Below the pieces are notes generated by a model. It did no database searches, had not been told where the DNA came from, and worked only from the letters and a program-made list of their open reading frames with translations. Below are positions 1 through 5,853 of a DNA stretch of 8,719 nt, in pieces. A program made the translations under genes and the position numbers. The first letter of the stretch is position 1. Each line of letters begins with the position of its first letter. The stretch is from contig DPJB01000005.1 in assembly GCA_003543245.1 (NCBI GenBank), positions 39,428 to 48,146 on the forward strand, in the 5' to 3' direction. The stretch is from Moraxellaceae bacterium. Lineage in GTDB: Bacteria > Pseudomonadota > Gammaproteobacteria > Pseudomonadales > Moraxellaceae.

Positions 1-230
1 GGCCAGCGTCCCAGTTCGGCCAGACTTTTTTCATCAATATCGGCGATGACAATGCGCTCATCCATGGTGTCGGGAACGGAGCTGCGGACACGCAGGTCAT
101 AGGCCTGCCGCTCAAGGGCATCAAGCGCACTGAGTGGAATGGCACCGCTTGCATGCGCCAGAAAGACAAGGAGGATGGCGAGGCCGATCAGCAGGCGTGA
201 CTGGCCCCTGAGCAGGGAGTTCCATTGCAT
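1..230 (-). CDS. CHASE2-domain membrane sensor, probable adenylate/guanylate cyclase (N-terminus only)
   Basis: Partial gene; the 3' part lies beyond the left edge of the window. I translated 76 codons from an ATG at 228-230. Residues about 12-30 form a hydrophobic membrane segment. After it come a stretch containing LDALERQAYDLRVR and then IVIADIDEKSLAELGRWP, which is the typical opening of the periplasmic CHASE2 sensor domain. In the known family, CHASE2 is followed by three membrane helices and an output domain, most often a class III nucleotide cyclase and less often a histidine kinase or GGDEF domain. The output domain is not visible here, so 'cyclase' is inferred from the usual pairing with FecR proteins. 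A Shine-Dalgarno-like AGAAGG (239-244) overlaps the stop codon of the upstream FecR gene and sits 8 nt before the start, so the two genes are probably co-transcribed and translationally coupled. Confidence 0.82.
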   Translation of the reverse strand, partial: MQWNSLLRGQSRLLIGLAILLVFLAHASGAIPLSALDALERQAYDLRVRSSVPDTMDERIVIADIDEKSLAELGRW

Positions 231-242
231 GATGCCGGCCTT

Positions 243-968
243 CTAGTAACCGCGACGAGGTGTTGAATATCCCTGGGCAGCTGAAATGGGGGCATGCCTG
301 CCGACAATCTCCTCGATCAGCATCAGCTCTTCGTCGGTGTGATTCTTCATCGGTGCCGGCACAATCAGTTTGCCGCCTTCCGGGTTGGCCAGGATGTAGC
401 GTGGCGCATCATGGTGGGCAGACACTATGTCTTCACGCGCTTCCGGCGAGCTGGCGGAGGCCAGGGTCACAGAGCCATAGCAGGTGCAGACATAGCTGGC
501 ATCGGTTTCCGACTCCATGTAGACGCCGGTACCACGAATGCCGATGGTGGCGGTGGTGGTATGCAGAGCCATTTTTCTGCCGGCCTTGCGTTGGCCAAAG
601 ACCGACAGCACTTTTCCTGTAAACAGGCGCATGGCATCAGCAACGGCATCCGAGCCTGATAATTGCAGCTGGCTGTTTTCCCTGAGCACATGGGCATCCT
701 GCCCTACGGCAAAAATCACGTAGCTGTTGCTGGCGGTTTCCACCCTTGAGCTGGAGCTGATGACCGTCTTGCGATCGGCGGGTTTGCCATCGACCAGCAC
801 TTTTCCGCGCAGGTCATAAACCGACTGGCCTGCCTGAAGTTTTTTCGGGATCTTGCCAAACGCATGGACCAGCGAGGGCAGCAATGCCGAGCCGGTGAGG
901 GCGCCACTGGCAGCAAGCATCTGGCGGAGGAAGTGTCGGCGGGCTTCGATCGGGTCATCACGATCCAT
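243..968 (-). CDS. FecR-domain periplasmic protein with Tat-like signal peptide
   Basis: Protein of 241 aa. Its N-terminus carries a twin-arginine motif (ARRHFLR, residues 9-15), then a mildly hydrophobic stretch ending at VHA (34-36). This looks like a Tat signal peptide with cleavage near residue 36. The mature part has the FecR-type beta domain: a region around 47-105 (GQSVYDLRGKVLVDG, then SNSYVIFAVGQDAHVLREN) and the hallmark TIGIRGTGVYME (141-152). A CTCYG motif (161-165) and a HHDAPRYI stretch (185-192) follow. FecR in iron-citrate uptake is an inner-membrane sigma regulator, but many FecR-domain proteins are secreted and unrelated to iron. No sigma factor or TonB receptor is nearby, so an iron role is not supported. 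The neighbour is a CHASE2 sensor, so this protein may bind or present a periplasmic signal to it. The start is supported by AGGAG (975-979) 6 nt upstream. Confidence 0.85.
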   Translation of the reverse strand: MDRDDPIEARRHFLRQMLAASGALTGSALLPSLVHAFGKIPKKLQAGQSVYDLRGKVLVDGKPADRKTVISSSSRVETASNSYVIFAVGQDAHVLRENSQLQLSGSDAVADAMRLFTGKVLSVFGQRKAGRKMALHTTTATIGIRGTGVYMESETDASYVCTCYGSVTLASASSPEAREDIVSAHHDAPRYILANPEGGKLIVPAPMKNHTDEELMLIEEIVGRHAPISAAQGYSTPRRGY

Positions 969-1025
969 GATGTTCTCCTGGCAGTCCCTTCTGGGTGTTC
1001 AACGGGTATGGGTGAATGTCTGCTG

Positions 1026-1055
1026 GTTATAACACAGCCTTCATGTTGCTGGCAG
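1026..1055 (-). promoter_or_regulatory. Candidate sigma-70 promoter for the FecR-CHASE2 unit
   Basis: Read on the minus strand, CTGCCA (1050-1055) is followed by an 18-nt spacer and TATAAC (1026-1031). A TG one base before the -10 hexamer makes it an extended -10. Transcription would begin near 1019, giving a leader of about 50 nt before the FecR start at 968. Hexamer matches are four of six and five of six to consensus. The assignment is by eye only. Confidence 0.35.
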
Positions 1056-1216
1056 GCATCTACCGGGTGCCCTACTTCAGAGCAGCTGCCGGTCGGCTGC
1101 CGGATCAAGGGGTTTTGCGGACAGTTGCCGTGTGATTTACTCGGCAGTGTGTTTGGGGTGCCGGATTTGGTGTCCCGTGGTCAGGGCTGTCTTGCAGCCG
1201 TGACCGTTTCTTTTGT

Positions 1217-1222
1217 GGAGGG
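1217..1222 (+). promoter_or_regulatory. Ribosome binding site that fixes the start of the large surface protein
   Basis: GGAGGG lies 7 nt before the ATG at 1230. The frame stays open far upstream, to 864 and into the antisense of the FecR gene. This strong Shine-Dalgarno sequence, together with a clean signal peptide beginning exactly at 1230, is what decides the start. Confidence 0.8.
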
Positions 1223-1229
1223 ATCCCTC

Positions 1230-4200
1230 ATGTCGTTCCGCTCTTTCCGGTCACTGGCTCCGGCTGGTGCCCTGCTTGCCTTCATGCTCCCCTCAACCGG
1301 CCTTGCCGTTGTGACCTACAGCGGGTCCGAGGGGGTTGCTGTACAGGTGTTTTCCAATTGTGCAGGCTGTCATGACAGCTCGGCACAAAGCGGCGGACGA
1401 CGCTTTGATACATATGCCTATGCCACCCAGTACCTGGCGGTGGGTGGAGCGGTTACCCTCGCGGGTTACAGTGATGTTCGCGGCAATGTGCGTGTGGGCG
1501 CAGGCGAGATGCCCAGTGGCAGTCCGCTGACGCAGCCACTCAGGGACCTGCTCAGTGCATGGACGTCACAGCGTGCTGGTGCAATCGCCCCTCCGGATAC
1601 GGCCGCCCCGGAGATTACGACCGACGCCGCCAGCAGTATTGGCAAGTACTCGGCAACGCTCAATGGCAGCGTCATCGAGAATGGCAGCAATGTCACTTTC
1701 AGCTTCAAGTATTCAACAAGCTCGGCAACCGTCGGGGCAGGCAATGGAACGTCGGTCAGTGTCACATCGGACAATACTTCCGTTTCCGGTGGCGCCAATG
1801 TCAGTTATTCGGTATCCGGCGGTGTCAGCGGCCTGAGTTGCGGCACCACGTATTACTACCGTGCGCATGGTGGCGGTGCCCAGGGCTCAACCCGGTCGTT
1901 TTCCACCCTGGCCTGTCCTGCCATCACTGGCACCACGGGTAGCACGACGCTTAATGAAGACCAGTCCTTCAGCATTACCCTGAGTACGGTTGGCGGCGTA
2001 ACCGGCTATACCCTTAACAGTCCGCCCGCCGGCCTTACCCGCTTGGCAAATGTCCTGTCATGGCCTGCGGCCAGTACGCCGGACAGCCCGACGGCAAATA
2101 CGGATTATGCGTTCAGTGTCAGCGTCACGGATGGCACCACAACGTCTGCAAATTTTCCGGTCACGCTCACGGTAACGCCGCTGAATGATGCGCCTACACT
2201 TGCTGTGGTCGCGAACAATTCTGCGACCAAGAACAATCTTTTTACCTACAACATAGGTGCTCTGTACTTTTCGGATGTGGATGACGCCAATCCGGGTGGA
2301 GTGACATGGTCGCTTCCCGTATTCCCTGCGGGCATGAGCATTTCGACATCGGGTGTCATCTCGTGGACACCGGGGAATTCCGCACTGGCCACGGAAAATG
2401 TCACGGTTCAGGTGCAGGATGGCGGTGAAAACGGTTCCTCTGCCGTGCAACGCAGTTTCACCATCAGTGTGGGTGGGCTCAATGTCGGGCCGACACTGGG
2501 CGCGATCACCAACAAGTCCGTTAATGAAGACAGCCTGCTGTCATTTGCCGCGGGTGTGACGGATCCGGATGATCCGAATAATGGTACCGGCGCACTCTCA
2601 TGGTCACTGACCGGTGCACCGGCCGGCATGTCGGTTTCGAATACCGGCGTTATCAGCTGGACGCCGGACCAGAGTGCACTGTCGGGTGGTGGCCTCACGG
2701 CGCGTACCTACTCCGTTACGGTCAATGTTCAGGACGGCATGGAAAATGGTGCCGTGGCTGCATCCACTGCATTCGATGTCACCGTCAACCCGGTCAATGA
2801 TTCGCCCGTGGTAAGCGCGATCGCGGATCAGAGCCTGGCGGTGTCAACGTTTACCCTGACCGCATCAGCATCCGACCCCGACAACACGGCAGACCAGCTG
2901 ATCTGGAGCCTGAGCGGTGCCCCTGCCGGCATGTCCATCAGCAATGCTGCGGCAACACGGGGACGCATCAGCTGGACGGCGCCTGATGCGACACCAGTCG
3001 CGGTGACAGTGACGGTTCGTGCCACCGACACCGGTAGTGCATTCGATGATGAGACGTTCAGTTTTGTTGTCGAAGACACTGACAGTGATGGTGTGGCTGA
3101 TCATGGCGACAATTGCCCGGCAGTCACCAATGCCAGCCAGCTTGATACGGACATTGACGGCCTGGGCAACGTTTGTGATTCCGATGACGACGGCGACACC
3201 ATCAGTGATGCGGCCGAACTGGCTAACGCACTCGATCCCCTGCTGGCCTCGGATGCAGCGGCGGACAAGGATGGCGACGGCCTGAGCAATGCCGCCGAAT
3301 ACGCCACCTGTGCCGGCAACGGCGACACAACGGCATGCCCGGCCATTTCGATCGACTCGGTTGGTCCGGTCATCTCGGTGGGAGCCGATGTGTTTGTGAC
3401 GGCCACGGCTTATTTCACGCCAACACCAGCCGGCATTACGGCCACGGCAATGGATGGCAATGATGGCCTGGTCGCCGTCACCGCAGACAAGAGTGGTCCC
3501 TTTGTGTCCGGGGAACATGTCATTACCTGGACGGCTGAAGATTCTGCAGGTAACACGACCACTGCCAAACAGCTGCTTGTCATAAGGCCACTGGTGACAC
3601 TCGGCGGCACGCAGATCGTGGCAGAAGGTGATGTTGTCGCAGTGACTGCACGTCTTTCCGGCCCGGCACCGTCCTATCCCGTCGAGGTCGCTTACAGCCT
3701 TGGTGGTACGGCAGATGCTGCCGATCACACGCTCAGCAGTGGCGTATTCACGTTCGGCAGTGGTGCCACCGAGTCACAGATACTGTTCAAGGTGGAGGCC
3801 GATGCCCTGAGTGAAGGTGATGAGTCACTGGTACTGACACTGGATGGTGTAACAGGTGCGGCCGAACGGGGTACCACGCTTTCGCATCGCATCCTGATCG
3901 CGGCAACACAGCAAATCCCTACGGCTTCCCTGCAGATAATGCAGCAAGGCGAGCCTCGTCCGGTTGTCTATAACGATGCCGGCCCGACGACACTTGTGCT
4001 GGATGCGCATGATGTCAACGGCGATGCCCTGACCATCAGCTGGGCGCCGGGGTCCCTTAACGGCACCCTGAGCGGTGACCGGCTGACGTTCACCATTGAT
4101 ACCGTTGCCGTTGTGCCGGGACGCTATCCCGTGGTGGTAACGGTATCTGACGGCACCGCCAGCATCCGGCGCGAGATTGCGCTGGTCGTTGGTAATGCAA

Positions 4201-4961
4201 CGCCGGTGCTCACGGTTGCCGACACGGATGGCGACGGAATTACGGATGTGGTTGAAGGGGTGACGGATGAAGACGGGGATGGATTGCAGGATTACCTCGA
4301 TGCCGTCATGTCGCCGGATGCCATGTTGCTGCGTAGCGGTTCCGGCAGTGCCCTGTTGCGCATGGCAATGACAGAGCCCGGCCTGCAACTGGTGGCTGGT
4401 TCCTTTGCCTCGGCCGCACAGACCGGCGGCCTGCAGGTGTACGCAACCCAGGTAGTGAATGCCGGCAACAGCATCATCACGGATCCCGCCTACCTTGCAC
4501 TGGGTGCCATTTACGACTTCGAGATTCGCGGCATTACCGCAGTTGATCCGTCGGTCAGTGTCGTGTTGCCGCTGCCGGTTGCCCTGCCACCAAATGCAGT
4601 CTGGCGCTTGCCGGAAAATGAGCGCTGGCATGATTTTGTAACGACGGGCAGCGATGCCGTTTACTCGGCTGTCAGCGTGAACGGACAGTGTCCCGGTATC
4701 GTGTCTGCCAGCTGGCGGGTTGGCCTGGTCGCCGGCAGTGACTGTGTGCGCCTGACCATTTCTGATGGCGGCCCGAATGATGCCGATGGTGCCAAAGACG
4801 GTGTGGTTCGCGAAACCGGTGCTGCGGCAGTGCTGCGTAGCGAAGCCCCCGCCGAAAATCCTGACGGTAGCCAGACCGGCGGATCGGCAGATGGCTGGAT
4901 GTTCATGATTCTGGGGCTGCTGCTGATGCAGGCGCGCCGCCGTTACAGGGAGTTTCACTGA
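1230..4961 (+). CDS. Giant modular surface protein: cytochrome c module fused to Ig-like/Calx-beta/TSP3 repeats and a sorting tail
   Basis: Protein of 1243 aa, first gene of a three-gene operon. Residues 1-26 are a Sec signal peptide ending GLA. A single heme-c motif CAGCH (44-48), with GEMPSG (M94) as likely distal ligand, forms a small cytochrome module. Next come a fibronectin-III-like domain (about 126-229) and four putative-Ig/cadherin-like repeats (about 230-615) with the recurring PAGMS...ISWTP core. Thrombospondin type-3 calcium repeats (616 to about 698) contain DTDSDG, DNCP and a paired Cys. A HYR-like domain (about 705-790), a Calx-beta-like domain (about 790-895) and one more Ig-like domain follow. 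A second acidic DTDGDG/DEDGDG calcium motif spans 998-1024. The region about 1030-1195 ends in ISDGGPNDADGAKDGV, matching the choice-of-anchor U family. The C-terminus is GGSADGW, a hydrophobic stretch and ARRRYREFH, a GlyGly-CTERM-like sorting signal. I infer a calcium-stabilised cell-surface or secreted stalk bearing one heme. The biochemical function is not known to me. Confidence 0.85.
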   Translation: MSFRSFRSLAPAGALLAFMLPSTGLAVVTYSGSEGVAVQVFSNCAGCHDSSAQSGGRRFDTYAYATQYLAVGGAVTLAGYSDVRGNVRVGAGEMPSGSPLTQPLRDLLSAWTSQRAGAIAPPDTAAPEITTDAASSIGKYSATLNGSVIENGSNVTFSFKYSTSSATVGAGNGTSVSVTSDNTSVSGGANVSYSVSGGVSGLSCGTTYYYRAHGGGAQGSTRSFSTLACPAITGTTGSTTLNEDQSFSITLSTVGGVTGYTLNSPPAGLTRLANVLSWPAASTPDSPTANTDYAFSVSVTDGTTTSANFPVTLTVTPLNDAPTLAVVANNSATKNNLFTYNIGALYFSDVDDANPGGVTWSLPVFPAGMSISTSGVISWTPGNSALATENVTVQVQDGGENGSSAVQRSFTISVGGLNVGPTLGAITNKSVNEDSLLSFAAGVTDPDDPNNGTGALSWSLTGAPAGMSVSNTGVISWTPDQSALSGGGLTARTYSVTVNVQDGMENGAVAASTAFDVTVNPVNDSPVVSAIADQSLAVSTFTLTASASDPDNTADQLIWSLSGAPAGMSISNAAATRGRISWTAPDATPVAVTVTVRATDTGSAFDDETFSFVVEDTDSDGVADHGDNCPAVTNASQLDTDIDGLGNVCDSDDDGDTISDAAELANALDPLLASDAAADKDGDGLSNAAEYATCAGNGDTTACPAISIDSVGPVISVGADVFVTATAYFTPTPAGITATAMDGNDGLVAVTADKSGPFVSGEHVITWTAEDSAGNTTTAKQLLVIRPLVTLGGTQIVAEGDVVAVTARLSGPAPSYPVEVAYSLGGTADAADHTLSSGVFTFGSGATESQILFKVEADALSEGDESLVLTLDGVTGAAERGTTLSHRILIAATQQIPTASLQIMQQGEPRPVVYNDAGPTTLVLDAHDVNGDALTISWAPGSLNGTLSGDRLTFTIDTVAVVPGRYPVVVTVSDGTASIRREIALVVGNATPVLTVADTDGDGITDVVEGVTDEDGDGLQDYLDAVMSPDAMLLRSGSGSALLRMAMTEPGLQLVAGSFASAAQTGGLQVYATQVVNAGNSIITDPAYLALGAIYDFEIRGITAVDPSVSVVLPLPVALPPNAVWRLPENERWHDFVTTGSDAVYSAVSVNGQCPGIVSASWRVGLVAGSDCVRLTISDGGPNDADGAKDGVVRETGAAAVLRSEAPAENPDGSQTGGSADGWMFMILGLLLMQARRRYREFH
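1917..3075 (+). repeat. Four tandem putative-Ig (He_PIG-like) domain repeats inside the surface protein
   Basis: Protein-level repeats of about 90-105 residues each, at about residues 230-322, 323-417, 418-524 and 525-615. Three share a conserved core running from W-S-L (W360, W458, W559) through PAGMS to a second Trp in ISWTP or ISWTA (W379, W477, W582). The first copy is more diverged (PPAGL...LSWPA, W278). Repeats 1 and 3 end in a cadherin-like NDAP or NDSP linker, and repeat 2 ends in VGPTL. Such arrays are known as extended stalks in bacterial adhesins. DNA identity between copies is low, so this is an old duplication and not a recent tandem repeat. Confidence 0.7.
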
Positions 4962-5851
4962 TGCAGGGACGTATGGCCATGTGCGGCCTTTTGCTGGGGG
5001 CCTCGGCCGCCGTATGCGCAAACGAAGACATGCCCGTGGTGTTTGATGGCGAGCTGACCTATGTTGCAGACGATAACCTCAGTCGCGCCGAGCGCGAGAG
5101 GGATCGCCTTGGTGACCAGAGTCTTCTTGCATCTGCTGGTGCAGCCCTCCGGTTTTCGCCAGGGTTCAAGAGTGCCATCAATATTCGCGGGTTTGCCGAG
5201 GCCGAAAAGTACGAAAACATCCGCTCACTGGACCGTACCACGTATGGTGGACAAGCCATTGTGCGCGGCCAGACCCGTCTCGGGTATACCGCTCCGGTGT
5301 ATCAGCTCAGCGTGACGGCGCAGAGTGATGATTACGCAACGGATCAGCGAGACAGTACGGTTTATGCCGTGCAGGCATTTGTGCAGCGAAGGTTGACGGA
5401 CGACATGACGGGCAGCGCCGGGCTCGAGGTGCAGCAACGCAAGTCGGACGGCACGGTTTTCGATACGGAGCATGGCCGAATTTTTGCCAATCTTGATTAC
5501 GCCATGTCCGATGTACTCAGCCTGTATGGCGCTTACAGCTTCATGCATGGCGATACCTTTTCATCAGCCCAGTTGGTGTTGTGCAACGGGGTGCCGGCCA
5601 ACGATATTTTTGGTCTGGTCGCGGCATCGGATGCACTGGAGCCGGATGATGCCTTCAATGACGAGTTCTGTGGCAGCTGGATTGCCTATCGCCTGCGTGC
5701 CGATGCCCATGCCCTTGTGCTCGGCCTGAATCGTGGCTTTGGCCACAATTTCTCTGCGGATCTTTCTGTGCAAGGCGTCAGCGTGCAGGGCGAAGGAAAT
5801 AACGATTATGCGCGCACCATTGTGCGTGCCGGCATTCTGGCGAGATTCTGA
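4961..5851 (+). CDS. Predicted outer-membrane beta-barrel protein
   Basis: Protein of 296 aa. Its ATG overlaps the TGA of the preceding gene by one base, with AGGGAG (4947-4952) 8 nt upstream, so the two are translationally coupled. Residues 1-20 are a signal peptide (cleavage after VCA). C19 sits in AAVC, a poor lipobox, so I prefer ordinary signal peptidase I cleavage. The rest alternates amphipathic strands and polar turns. I count about 12 candidate strands by eye, the last being RTIVRAGILARF with a terminal Phe, the usual signal for the BAM assembly machinery. One long insertion between strands holds C208 and C237, which could form a disulfide in a surface loop. I recognise no specific family. 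Position between two cytochrome-bearing exported proteins suggests it anchors, exports or connects them across the outer membrane. It is much smaller than the 26-strand MtrB porins of known electron conduits. Confidence 0.8.
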   Translation: MQGRMAMCGLLLGASAAVCANEDMPVVFDGELTYVADDNLSRAERERDRLGDQSLLASAGAALRFSPGFKSAINIRGFAEAEKYENIRSLDRTTYGGQAIVRGQTRLGYTAPVYQLSVTAQSDDYATDQRDSTVYAVQAFVQRRLTDDMTGSAGLEVQQRKSDGTVFDTEHGRIFANLDYAMSDVLSLYGAYSFMHGDTFSSAQLVLCNGVPANDIFGLVAASDALEPDDAFNDEFCGSWIAYRLRADAHALVLGLNRGFGHNFSADLSVQGVSVQGEGNNDYARTIVRAGILARF

Positions 5852-5853
5852 TC

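Larger units (their letters stand above)
969..1229. promoter_or_regulatory. Divergent intergenic region between the FecR gene and the cytochrome operon
   Basis: This stretch separates two outward-facing units and should hold promoters for both. Towards the FecR gene there is a reasonable candidate, listed separately. Towards the operon I see only weak matches: TTGCGG (1115-1120) and TTTACT (1136-1141) with a short 15-nt spacer. A TGTGA pentamer (1131-1135) resembles half of a CRP site, but the other half is poor. The 8-mer GCTGCCGG occurs twice 11 nt apart (1085-1092 and 1096-1103). An open frame runs through the region on the plus strand, but it lacks a good start signal and overlaps the FecR gene antisense, so I treat the region as non-coding. 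Confidence 0.5.

Noticed and set aside
1085..1103. Direct repeat GCTGCCGG as an operator
   Set aside because: Only 8 bases long in a GC-rich context, spaced 11 nt with no further copies; it may be chance.
864..1229. Upstream in-frame extension of the large surface protein
   Set aside because: It overlaps the FecR gene antisense and has no good ribosome binding site. A strong GGAGGG and a proper signal peptide start at 1230.
2865..3728. Minus-strand open frame (287 codons) opposite the TSP3 region
   Set aside because: Same shadow pattern: low-complexity Arg/His/Cys-rich translation, no start signal, and it lies fully inside a convincing gene.
3825..5021. Long minus-strand open frame (398 codons) opposite the end of the surface protein and the start of the barrel gene
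   Set aside because: Its translation is rich in Arg, His, Cys and Gln with no domain-like pattern. It mirrors the codon bias of the real genes on the other strand.
4961..5851. Reading the barrel protein as a lipoprotein because of C19
   Set aside because: AAVC has Val before the Cys, which does not fit the lipobox, and the C-terminal strand with Phe points to an integral barrel.
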